Assembly: GCA_963971225.1 (NCBI GenBank)
Contig: OZ020269.1
Location: 26,255,283-26,319,282, forward strand
Direction of reading: 5' to 3'
DNA length: 64,000 nt
Origin: Melieria omissa
Taxonomy: Eukaryota; Arthropoda; Insecta; Diptera; Ulidiidae
The position numbers were made by a program, and so were the translations under genes. The stretch's first letter is position 1, and every line of letters starts with the position of its first letter. Positions 34,413-45,539 of the stretch are shown piece by piece. The notes below the pieces were generated by a model. The model was not told where the DNA came from, did not search any database, and was given only the letters and a program-made list of their open reading frames with translations.

Positions 34413-36200
34413 CTGCTGCCACTGCTTCTGGCTCTGTGCTGGCAGTGCAAAATTAATTAAATTTTCGACAAATTGCAATAAACACCAACAAAACAAACAT
34501 CAATTGTTGCGTTCAAACGTTTGCTGTTCATCACAATGTCGATGATGATAATGATGATGCATTATTGTTGTTTGAGTTGTTGTTATTGTTGTTGTTGTAA
34601 GTGTTGCTAACGTGCGCGCAATTAATGGCTGGTGTATCATTTCAATTTCAATTTAATCAACTGCAAACAACCCCAACAAATGCCAATGCGAATCTCAATT
34701 TGTATCTGTGTCTGTGTGTGTGTGTGTGTGTGCGTGCTACGTGCTGTTATGCTACCGGCTGCGGCACAGTGGGCTGAATGCGTCGCATTTTCATTTCGCC
34801 TGCCTTCGATTGTGCCGCATTCGCTACGCGCTGTCACTGCTGCGTTGGCCGCTTATCGAAAACTTTCGCGCGCTCGAAATTAAATTGTTGTTGTTGTTGT
34901 TTTTTTTTTTTGGTTCAATTAAATTGCGCTGCCGCTCTTGGCGCGTAACGGCAATTACAAATTTTATTGCTGCATCATTGCAACAACAATGAACAACACA
35001 GACTCCAATCAGCTGGTTTTTCGATATTTGCTTCTCTTCCTCTTCTTTCAATATTGCCAAAGTTGCCACTCGGCACAGCCAATGGCTGCCAATTGGAAAT
35101 TTTGACTCTACCCCACCCACCGCCCCTTTCCCCACGCCTCTTTACACCCACACAGCTTTGCAGTTTTTTATACTTTGTGCACTGCTCAAATTACAATCGG
35201 AAATTTTGCTGTCAATCGCACAAAAATACACATACACACACAGACACAAACGCCCACTTGCTTTGCCGCCCAGCTGCGAGTTGTGGCACATAAAAAAATT
35301 CAGATATCCTCTTTTATTTCAATGTTATCCCTTTTATAGCAGAAAAAGGATGTGTCTATCTGCAGCAGCAGAAAAATTGCAAAAGAGAAAATTCAACAAT
35401 AACAACAACAACAACAATCAGTAAAATCACCAACAGCAGCGCGCCAGGCGTGTTGAATGCGGCAAGTGGCAGGCAGCCAGTCAGCCAGCAGCAGCAGATC
35501 GTTCATCTCTGTGACTGTGTGTCTATCTGTGTGTGTGTCTGTCTGTGCGCGTGTCGCGTAGCTATGGTAGCTGTCAACTGGAGTTGAATTTAATTAAATC
35601 CTTCATGTCGTTGTGTCTGTTAAAAATAGACAAATGACAGTTCTCGCCTTTGCCCTCATCCGGCATTGCCTTTCCTCTTCCTTCCTTCCGCCCATCGCAG
35701 GCAATCGAATTGTTGCTGCTGTACAGCATTTTTTTGTGCCGCATGCAACAGTAATTGTTGCCATCATCAGTGTTGCAGTGCAACTTTTGCCAAGTTTAGT
35801 TGCAAAACACATTTTTTCTGTTGCTGCCTTTGCGTCTGTTGCATGTCGTGTTGATGGCACAAAAATTGAAATGAATTCAAGTTGAATTTTTTCGCACTGA
35901 GCAGCAAACTGAAATGCTTCAAGAGTTCGGAAAAGGCGCAATCCTTTCAAATTCAAGTCGAATTTTTTTTGCACTAAGCGGCAGCTGAAATGTTTGAGAG
36001 TCTGGAAGAAGCGTTTATTGGATGCAATCTTACAACAACAATGACATGTAAGATGCCAAATCTGGCATGCGAGGTTCGAGTTCGAAGGGCATGTAGGGAA
36101 AATTTGTACTTATACTCGGAGTCAATATTGCACATTGTGAATGTCTTCTATAAGTGTCAGGAGAAGACATGGGCCTACAAAGGAACAAGGATCAAATTTA
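34413..36200. other. low-repeat intron block, no gene
   Basis: GT (34709-34732), GTT (34884-34900) and CAA (35395-35418) runs are present. Open frames on both strands are compositional. A second GT/CT-rich run is at 35510-35560. Confidence 0.4.
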
Positions 36201-36212
36201 GGGGGCGGGTGG

Positions 36213-36712
36213 TAAACCCTTTTGACCCTGAAATTTACCCTATGTCTCGATATTACTTTTTAGTATTTAAATCATGAAACCCAAGAAGTGTTCACACGAC
36301 ATTTGAAGTCTTCACGGCCCTTTGTTAGGGTTCCAGATCCAGTTTAATTTTGAAAAATTTTGTATCAATATTTTTAAATTACAAAACAATTATTTAATAT
36401 TTTCGGAAAAATACAATATTATCACTTTTTGATTTTATTTCACCCTTATTAAAGAAACAGTGTTTTGCTCAAACGCGCCCAATTCGTATACTTCAATTAG
36501 AACACAAACTTTCCCTGATATTGCTGCCAATTATTGAAAATTATTTTGGGAATAACAGTAAAATTTTTGTATTTTTCATTGAATTAACTTCTAAAAATAT
36601 TAATTTGTTGGTGCCTATTTAAACTAAACCCATACATTAATCGTAGCTATTGCTAGAAGATGACAAATAGGTGAAGTTGCTCTCAGGCAACTTTTGGGGC
36701 AGAAGCTTCAAC
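36213..36712 (-). mobile_element. TTAA-type MITE, short copy of the minisatellite-bearing element
   Basis: In inverted orientation it carries the landmarks of 17844-19402. These are AACCCTTTTGACCCTGAAAT at one end, TATGTCTCGATATTACTTTT, ATTTAAATCATGAAAC, one 111-bp-like unit (36345-36445), AATTAGAACACAAACTTTCC, and CAAATAGGTGAAGTTGCTCT near the other end. The terminal repeat on the right has decayed. Confidence 0.82.
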
Positions 36713-37289
36713 TGAAGCTTTGAACATTGGCATAGAAACTTATAAATGGATTCGCTTTTAATCTTCATCATAGACAACTTCCAGCATGAAAAGCGTTTTA
36801 CAGCGCTTTTGCATATTTTTTTACAATATTTGGAATACCTTTTGAAACTGCAACTCCTCATTTTTCCTCTCCGGAGGCAATGGTTTGTTTCTAAATTTCC
36901 TTCTCTTGGACATTAACCTTCACATTTAATCCCCACGAAGGCAATGTTTTTTTTTATTTTTTCCTTTCCTGGATATTAAAACTCTCGGAACACATTAAAA
37001 CCCCCGGAAGCAATGATTTGAATTCCCTCCTCCTGATGATTAGCCAACCACACTTCTTCTCGCTTTTCACTAATCATTACTATTGGACGATAGTTCCACC
37101 TTTGCCCCACGAAAGTTCGTTATAACTTTCAGTCATGGTGAAGCTTTTAAGTTTCAGACTTCTTTCGTCATATTTTAAGGAACTGAAAATTTATACAAAT
37201 TTCATGTAATTGTTGATTGCCAAAACTTGTGGTTCTTTGGGGAGTTATGTGGTTTAAGTAGAATTCATTAAAATATATCAACCCGAAGT
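36713..37289. other. intron, nothing recognised
   Basis: Three loosely similar TTxCCxTCTCCTGGA/TATTAA phrases near 36895, 36965 and 37025 may be a decayed short tandem. No gene seen. Confidence 0.35.
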
Positions 37290-37297
37290 TCCTTAAC

Positions 37298-37544
37298 CAG
37301 GGCCGTAGACAGAATTTTTTTCGGGGTGGGTTACTCAAATCAAAACCCGACAGCTGACTGAAAATAAGCGTCCAAGCTAAATTAAATTACTAACTTAACT
37401 TAATTAGGCACTTGGGCTCAATGTAAACGTAGCCATGCATGGTGTGATTAGTAACTAGTTTAGAATATTATAAATTAAAGCAATGTTCTAACATTTCGGG
37501 GGGTCAGAACCCCCTAACCCCCCCCCCCCCTAGCTACGGCCCTG
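37298..37544. mobile_element. hAT-like MITE, 247 bp, exact 8-bp target duplication
   Basis: TCCTTAAC at 37290-37297 is repeated exactly at 37545-37552. The termini are CAGGGCCGTAGACAG and CTAGCTACGGCCCTG. A 14-base C tract adjoins the right terminus. Confidence 0.9.
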
Positions 37545-37635
37545 TCCTTAACCATATAGTATCTTGAATCAAGGTTGTAGAGAGACAATGGATCCGTTTA
37601 GCCTCCTAAGCTGATATCACCAAAATCTTTCTTTT

Positions 37636-37726
37636 TTAACCCTTTCCGTCATGAAAATAAACCCGTTCTGTATGAATTGTATGGGCTGTAGTCCAATATA
37701 TTAGACATTGTGACTGAAAGGGTTAA
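37636..37726. mobile_element. piggyBac-like MITE, 91 bp
   Basis: TTAACCCTTTCCGTCAT at the left and GTGACTGAAAGGGTTAA at the right are inverted repeats including TTAA. It is among the smallest elements in the window. Confidence 0.8.
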
Positions 37727-37729
37727 AGA

Positions 37730-38530
37730 AAAAAATATTTACATAAATCTATAATATCTCGGTCCCAAAAAAACCCAGGGCGCGAGTCGACACCCTACCC
37801 TTCTCATCAGAGCTGCCTAAAGGATTTGTTCTTCTTTATCATTAAATATTTAATATTTTTCACTTTTATGAGTCCTTTTTAACATAGTCTTGCAAACAGT
37901 CCTCTATTCTGTATCCTCTGCCAACTTAAATAAACTTTTCGTCTTTGAACTTTTTTAAATCACACCGCATATCCTTCTGACAGGGATATCTCTAATCCTT
38001 AAATCATATGACATCGCATAATCTTCAGATTAGGATATGTTTAGTCCTCTATTAAATCAATTCATAAAAAAAGTTGCTTGTGGAGTTCGATCGTAATCCC
38101 TCTTAAGGATGTGATGCCGTTTTAATAAACTCGATTTAGAGAAACAAAGTTGTTTTAATGCAAAAATTAAAGTGAAAATAGTTAAGGGTTTGAAACTCAT
38201 ATTGTTACCTAAGTAAATCATAGAATTGATTGTTGAAAAGTTGGCCCATAACTGAGTACAAAACACGCTTTAGCTTTAGGTAGTTTTGCGTGAAACATTT
38301 AATACTTTTATTAAAATTTATTTTATATTATGCTGAGCTTTTGAGATTTATGAAATATAAATATGAGGACTTTTCATTTGATATATGAAAAGTCCTCACA
38401 ACACAAATAGTTTCATTTATATGAGAATCTTTGCACAACATTAGCTGCTTTTCTGTGATTTTATGCGACAATTTGGTAGCTTCTTCAACTCAAGATTTTA
38501 GAATTGAAAATGGGATTCACTAAAAAATAC
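37730..38530. other. AT-rich intron, nothing recognised
   Basis: A hairpin-like pair, ATATGAGGACTTTTCATTTG then ATATATGAAAAGTCCTCA, lies at 38358-38398. No gene seen. Confidence 0.4.
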
Positions 38531-38539
38531 AGAAAAATT

Positions 38540-39520
38540 TCACTAGCTAAGACAAAAATAATACATACCAGATGAATCATATTGCGGAACGCATGAATCA
38601 AACTTAATCCAAGCACATAAATGTTTCTCACATTCAAATTCCGGACTTAAAAGTTTAAAATAGAATTGTAATCTGTGCAAATAAGGCTGTCTGAGGCTAT
38701 TTTAAATCGCCAAAAATACAAAAAATTCCCGTCAATCTGTAGCTGAGACCAAAATATCAAAATGGATCATATTACGGAACGCATGAATCAAAAGGCAAAG
38801 ACTCTTCAATGTTGAAAAATTCAAGGCTAATCATAGATTCTAAAATTGTTGCGAGAAAAATATAGAAATATTAAATTTCTCAGATGCTAAGATGAAATAT
38901 CACGTAATGAATCAAAATTATAGCAGACTCTTGAATTTTTTCGTTCTTACTACGGAACCTTTCTCATAAAAGCCTTTCCGTAGGTAAGATCAAAGTATCG
39001 TCAAGTGGATCATATTAAAGAACTAAGTGAAGACAAGTATTCTTTAATAATCCTCATATTAACGTCCATTACTTATCATTGATTCTAATGAAATGAATCC
39101 ATAAAAAAATACAGAAATAATAAGCCTTTCAGTTGCTAAGATGATCACAGAATGAATCAAAATTATGGCAAAGACTCTTCAATGTTTCTTATATTAAAAT
39201 TCATGGCTAATCATAGAATCTAAAAAATAATACAAAATATAACAAATAATTCGTCTTTCAGTTCCTAAGATTAAATATCACAAAATGAATAAAACTGATG
39301 GCAAAGACTGTTCAATTTTTTCTTTCTTACTACAGATTGTAAAATGAAATTTGCCAAAAATATAGAAGGTTTTTTATATTTAAATCTTTCTTATATTTAT
39401 AAGCCTTTCCGTAGCTAAGATCAAGTTATCGTAATCATATCAAGGAAATTATGAATCAAAATTAAGGCCAAGATTCTTTAATTGTTCTCATATTAACGTT
39501 CGTCTTCATTCATCATTAAT
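38540..39520. repeat. diverged tandem repeat, unit about 100-150 bp, about seven units
   Basis: The unit carries GCTAAGATxAAATATCAC, AATGAATCAAAATTATGGCA, AAGACTCTTCAATGTTTCTT, ATATTAAxxTTCATxxCTAA and TAGAATCTAAAA. Unit starts lie near 38547, 38747, 38886, 38988, 39135, 39265 and 39415. GAACGCATGAATCAAA is shared by the first two. Confidence 0.75.
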
Positions 39521-40630
39521 TGGCCAAAACACTAACTAGAAGCCACAGAGGATAGAAAGCTTTTAGAACAGATTTCCTTCCAACCCCTTTGCACCATCCA
39601 CCTCTCTTCCCACTTTCTAACTGCTTCCGAAACGCATTATAAATCACAGCCACCCCAATTCAAACTCCCACGAAACGCCCACTTTGCCACTCTTCCATTA
39701 CTGCACCAACACATTAGCCACTTCCGCTTTGGTCTAATATCTGCCACCGCTTTCAATTGGCCTCACTCATAATCCCTCATAATCAACTGATGACAACAGC
39801 AATAAAAATAAGCACAAAAACAACCACAACACAATCAAACAACACAACCCAGCACACAATAAATATTTCATGGTAATCATAAAACAAATTACAAAACCCT
39901 CCCTCCGAAAAAAAAACAGACCAGAACAGAACGTCACCCACCCCCTGACAAGTGTTGAGGTTAATCTTGGCGCAGACAAACATCAACACACAAGAACAAC
40001 AATAAACAAACAATGCCATGAACGCTTGTACAAAGCGAGCAAAAAGCATAACAAAAACAATAACAGCAACAACAACATTAAAAGCTTATAGAACTTTGCT
40101 GCCTAAATACACAGAGGACAACAGCACAGCACAGACAACGCTGAGCGATAAAACGATAAAACGTGCAACACCCCCTTGTGGCATGCAACCAGCGCCCACC
40201 TCGAAGGGTGGTGAAAGCGTGCAGTGGTGGTTGCGTTGATTTGGCTTGGGTTGGGTTGTGTGGCTCTGCGATGGGTTGGTTTGGTTCGGTTTGGGTGACC
40301 CGTGTTCACGGCTGTGTCGACAAGATAAGCTCCGTTATAATCCCACTTGGCCCAATGTTGTTCGAGTTTTGCTGGGATTTGCAGCAACACTGAACTGTTG
40401 GCGTTCATGTTCTTGTTGTTGTTTTCTCTTACACTGAGTGGATGGGCGCTTTTTTATTGGCTCAATGGGAGTTAATAGAATTTATAACAGTTGAGCTCCA
40501 ACAAAAAAGAGGTTTGGGGATGTGTGGGAAGAATGGTGATGTGTTGAAGTAATTTTGCTGGGATTTCGGGATTTTCAAGTTTCAAATGAAATATTGATAT
40601 GTGAAAGCATTGAAATTTTGCGTGCGAGTG
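39521..40630. other. low-repeat intron block, no gene
   Basis: CAACAA-type tracts and a GGTTGGGTTGTG/TTGGTTTGGTTCGG run at 40240-40295 are present. Open frames are compositional. Confidence 0.4.
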
Positions 40631-40635
40631 TATGG

Positions 40636-40777
40636 CAGTGGCACATACAGGGAGGAGTTTTGGGGGTTCAAACCCCCAAGCACAAAAATTTTTGGCATAA
40701 AATATGGGGTCAACTGGTTTTTGGTTCAAAAATTGTATGCAAAACCCCCACAAAATGAAATCCTGTGTACGCCACTG
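40636..40777. mobile_element. hAT-like MITE, 142 bp
   Basis: The termini are CAGTGGCACATACAGG and CCTGTGTACGCCACTG. Internal GGGGGTTCAAACCCCCAAGC parallels 26292-26433 of identical length. A degraded further member may occupy 40795-40920 (GGGGGTTTAAACCCCCAAAA) and another about 63543-63690. Confidence 0.78.
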
Positions 40778-40996
40778 CATACATTATTTCAAATTTTAGG
40801 GGGTGGGGTCCATATACAACAACTTTTGAGTCCAATATCCTTTAAAACCATGTTTGCCACCCAAAAATTTTGTAACAACCACATATTTGGGGGTTTAAAC
40901 CCCCAAAACCCCCCTAGTGTGGTATATTTGATATTGAATTTTTTAAAATAGAATAGATTGTAGAATTTTTAAGACCTTTTTGATTTTTTTATTTAT

Positions 40997-41210
40997 TTTA
41001 AACTGTTAAAAATGACTATGAAATTTTTTGTTATCATAACATTGAAACTGAAAGAATCATTAAACGATTTTTGCTACCAAAAATTCCCATAATCCCATTT
41101 ATTTTAAACTGTTAAAAATTACTATGAAATTTTTTTAACCATTACATTGAAACTGGAAGAATCATTGGAAGATTTTTGCTACCAAAAATTCCCATAATTC
41201 CATTTCAAAT
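40997..41210. repeat. direct duplication, period about 104 bp
   Basis: TTAAACTGTTAAAAATxACT through TTGCTACCAAAAATTCCCAT is repeated twice with few differences. Confidence 0.85.
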
Positions 41211-41539
41211 CACGCAGTCAGGTGAAGAAGAACTTTCGGGCATTTTGACATCTCTAAAACAACAAATGACTGCAAGACGAGGGTTAGGTGGATAAGAAGA
41301 AAAGGGAGACGTAAGTGAATTGAGTGCGTTTATTGAATTTTAAATATGTTGTGAGTGCGATACACTTCTGGGCTGCTGGTGTGAGGGTCGCCAGGACCAA
41401 GAGACAAGCAGTTGGGGCCAGCAATGAAGAAGTGGGGATGCTAAAAATTAAATAAATGTCACTGACTTTCGCTTTGAATGTATTTTTAAGGCTAAGTTTG
41501 GGCTATAAAATGGTTTCAGTTGAAAGTGGTTAGGTTTTT

Positions 41540-41890
41540 AGGTTTTTTCGAATTATTGATTCTTATTAATTGCAGCAGGATTTCGAGGATTTTTAAGGGC
41601 ACTTTGTATGTACAATCACAGCTAAAATGTTGGCTGTAAAATTGCCAATTGAGGTTGTTTGCACTGTTCTGGTTATTTCACTTATTTTCCTAAATATTGA
41701 TTTTTATGAATTGAAGCAGGATTTCGAGGATTTTTATGGCACTTTATATGTAAATCATAGCTCAATTTTTAGCTGGCTTTCGTGGAAATTTCTGAGGTTT
41801 TTACATTTCTAGTAATTTCACATTTCATTTCGAAATACTGATTTTATCAACTGCACCAATATTTCGATGATTTTTAAGGGCACTTTATAC
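41540..41890. repeat. tandem repeat, three units of about 145-170 bp
   Basis: GCAGGATTTCGAGGATTTTT then GGCACTTT recurs at 41574, 41717 and, diverged, 41850. A TTATTTCAC/TAATTTCAC segment precedes each of the later copies. Confidence 0.75.
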
Positions 41891-41999
41891 TTTAACTACT
41901 CAATAAAATTCACAAAATTTCTCTAAACAATTTTAACAAATTAAAGTTATCTACAGTCAGCTTTTGTTCATTATAAATGCAATTTGTATATAATTTTCG

Positions 42000-43000
42000 A
42001 ATTATATACAATTAGATTATAGTTTCAGTGAATCACTCGCAAACATTGCAATCAAGTCGCGCTCGAGGTGAGAACTCATAAACTCACTCACTAATTAAAC
42101 GTTTACCGCACCGCAGCATTTCAGCAAATTATGGCTTTGCTCATTTTCTATAATTTTCAAAAACAACTACAATAACAACAACAACAACTCAAAAAGCAAA
42201 CTATGAAGCAACACCAACGAGCAAGCGCACAATTTAACAAAATGGCAACACAAAAGCGCACAACGGCGGCCGTCTTTATGCACCGCAATACACATCAATT
42301 TGCAATTTGCTGCAAGCGCACTCGTTCGCAGCCAACTTCAAGTCTAATAACTCATTTAATGCGGCAATTTTAGCCGGCAGTGCGCGCAATTGCTGTCGCC
42401 GCGTCGACGCGTCCGGCTCAATTGGCATTTCGCTAAATACGGCCGAGTGGACAAAACGAAATACGACGACGACGACGACTCACTGGGGCCGGTGAAAATG
42501 GCAGCGGCGACAGCAACAACAGTGGCAAAAAACTAAATCGGCCCCAAGAGCAAAATAACTCAATTTGAAAATGGCAACGGCCGCACACTGACGCGCAGCA
42601 TTGCAGTGGAACTAGTTTGGATGCGGCGCGCTGTTGGCCGCTTTTGGCTGTTGGCGCGCAACGCAGTGGCAACGCTGTGCCGTGTTGGCGCAACTAAATG
42701 CGAGACACCGTTTACTGGCGACCGGGCGGGCGGGTGGGCGAAATGCTGCCGCCTGGGCGGTAGCTGAGTATTCCATGTGGACGCGCGCTCCACATTGCTG
42801 CCGAGCGTGTAATTATTGTATTTACAGCGAATTCGTGTGGCCAATTATTTTCACTACCAAATCAAGCTAAATTAGGAAAATTATTGTACGTTTTTGTAGC
42901 ATGCGACAAAAACATGCAAAACACAAATGAAAGCCAAGTAATGTAGTCGCAGTTATGAGAAGATGAATCAAGTTAATGAAAGCTGGAAAGGATTTGAAAG
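42000..43000. promoter_or_regulatory. candidate regulatory block with Pho-like and GC-box motifs
   Basis: The sequence is GC-balanced and non-repetitive. AAAATGGC, the complement of the Pleiohomeotic core GCCATTTT, occurs at 42239, 42495 and 42568. A GGGCGGGCGGGTGGGCG box, which could bind Sp1/KLF-type factors, is at 42724-42740. The engrailed/invected domain of Drosophila is a Polycomb target whose response elements combine such sites, so this is a plausible but unproven response element. Confidence 0.25.
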
Positions 43001-43009
43001 TACAAGTTT

Positions 43010-44885
43010 GCCCTTTGGAATGAGGGAGGGAAGGTGAACTGGTTAGTCTGAAACATATAAATATGGTAAGTTGGTCAGGATAGTCGTTTCTTAAGCTTAT
43101 CTTTTCATAAAACAATTTCAAGCCTCAACTCGTCCAATCTCAATTTTCATCTTTTTTTTTACCCACAACCTCTTTTAATTGCATGCGACAATTAATAAGT
43201 GCAACAATTACTGTACAATCTAGCGACCATTTAATTTAAAAAGAATTTCTTCAATATGTTAAATCAAACAATTTCGCAGGAATTCCCAACACGCTGTGTT
43301 AGTCGATTTGTTCCATGTTGTGTTGCGGTGGCATGGAATGTGAAATGCTTGTTGATTGGTTTTTTCCTTTTGCATGCCCCTCGCTGCTTTCATTTTTTTC
43401 CTACTACTAACTTCAACTAAATGAAAATTTTGCAACTACTCAGACAGTCGCAGACGCACTGCGTTAAACATGCGAGCAAACATACAACGCGACAACAAAG
43501 TCGTCGATCCATCAATCGAGCAATGCTCAATTGCTGATTGGAGTGAACGACTGTCGATCCCATATGCGGCGTCGCTACAACATTTCGCTGCCAATGCGCT
43601 GAGTGTGGAATATTAATTGCGTCCATGCTCCAGATGCGTCGCGTCGTATGTCGTTTCGAATTTGAGGCGCGCTGTAATGAGTTAATAAGAATGCCAACAA
43701 GCCACACCACATACACACACACACACACATGCACATAGAAACACACACACACACACACATAGAAAGACAGCAGTTGCTGTTGGCAATTGCGAAATGTACT
43801 CATATGACAACAGAGCTTAATTGCCTCATATGTGAGGTTGCCTCGTACAAATGTTGTCTCTGAAAGACCCCAAGGGAAGATGATTTGTGTTTGCAGCCTA
43901 CTGCATCCAAGGTTCAGTTTTAATGCATTCATCAGGTACTGTTTCCAGGGTTTGAGACTAATGTTAGATGCGCTTGGTTCTGTTGCTGATCAAAAATTAT
44001 ACGAATGCGGTCCTCAGGCCTACACCACACTATAGTTTAGGATCGATCATTTCTAAAACCTATCAAAATCGAAACATATCAACACTGTCAGGAAATATAA
44101 AAATCAGTGATTAGTTCAATGAACAACGAATCAGAAGAACGATCGAAGGGATAAAAAGGAGTCTTCTTAGTAGTCACATTTTATCTCTATTGTTCTAGAG
44201 AACTTCTCTCACTAACAAGGAACACGTTGAGGAAAATGATTGGTGTCCTGACAAATCACTGTCTTATACATAGGTACCCACACAAAAGGTTGGGACTGTT
44301 TTTAATGATTTCTGCAGAAGCAGCTTGAACAAGAATAAAGAGGAGAAAAACATACTTCATCTTCTTTGCACTGTTGATAAAGGATTACTTCAGTTTTTAT
44401 GCACTTGTTCTGCACTTATTTGAAGAAGAAGGTATAAAACTATTAATGATCTGTTTAGCTTTGTTCGAAAGGCCCTAAACTGGGAACGGGTTAAGTGAGT
44501 AAATACTAAGCTTTGTAAGAAGCTCAAATTGGTTCTAAATAGTAAGCTTTGTTAGAAGCTCAAATTGGTTCTTTTAGCAGAGGCTATTAGTTCTGTCATC
44601 GGTATCCATGAAGAACCGGAACCCTCTACAACCCTGCTTAAGCGATTAAAAGTCTTACTTTGTGAATTATAACTTAAAAGAATGTGGTGGTGATTAAAAT
44701 AATTCGCTCTGACTTCGGAAACCACTTTCACTCGGAGAAATTTTTCTCTCATATCATCATCATCACTTCTTTCTATATCTAAGAACATAGCACAAAGACT
44801 CAGATTTGATTTCTCCAAAGACAATTTTACAACGAACTTTGCATTACAAAAAACTTTACAGAACAAAGAATGCTCTTCAGTAAAT
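43010..44885. other. intron, no gene
   Basis: Two CA runs lie at 43713-43760. The AAGCTTTGTxAGAAGCTCAA segment is duplicated at 44508 and 44544. The 171-codon minus-strand frame at 43932-43417 is built on the CA runs. No domain is visible. Confidence 0.4.
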
Positions 44886-44919
44886 AAATCTATTTAAAAA
44901 AAATTCTCGAATTTTGATA

Positions 44920-45510
44920 ATATGCAGCTTATAACGGCTACCGTTATATCGTTATGTGTAGAAACATATATAGAATAATATTCAAGATATGCAATATAAC
45001 GATATACATAAATACGCATAAATCTGTTTTAAATAAATTATAACGGTGGCCGTTATAAAGATTTAAGTGCATAAATATTTCTTCGCAAATTGTAATTGCA
45101 GTCAATGCAACGAATCTTTAATAAATCTGTTACACAAAAATTATAACGGTGGCCGTTATAATGACATGAGTGCACAAATATGTCTACATAAATTATAATC
45201 GCTGTAATGTAACGAATTTTGTAATAAATCTGTTATATAGAAATTATAACGGTGGCCGTTAAAATAATATAAATGCATAAAAATGTTTACTTAAATTGTA
45301 ATCGCTGTCCATGTAACGATATATATAAACATATACGAATATGTTAAATAAAAATTATAACGGCGACCGTTATAACGTTATAAGTCGATAAATATGCATT
45401 TGCATGTTATAATGGCCATCTAACGTTATATAACGCCATATAACGTTATATGTGAATATTTACATGAATGTTAGATATATAAATTATAACGGTTGCCGTT
45501 ATTTCGTCAT
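44920..45510. repeat. tandem array with TATAACGGTGGCCGTTATA palindrome, unit about 105 bp
   Basis: TAACGG of the palindrome lies at about 44932, 45041, 45144, 45247, 45358 and 45487, giving spacings of 109, 103, 103, 111 and 129. Between palindromes the unit has ATAAGTGCATAAATATGT, AAATTGTAATCGCTGT, ATGTAACGA and AATAAATCTGTTA. The palindrome is better conserved than the rest of the unit. Confidence 0.88.
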
Positions 45511-45539
45511 AAGTGAACAAATTTCCGCTTACAGTTTTC

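Noticed and set aside
44920..45510. CRISPR array
   Set aside because: Palindromes are regularly spaced, but the intervening sequences are themselves repeats and the genome is eukaryotic.
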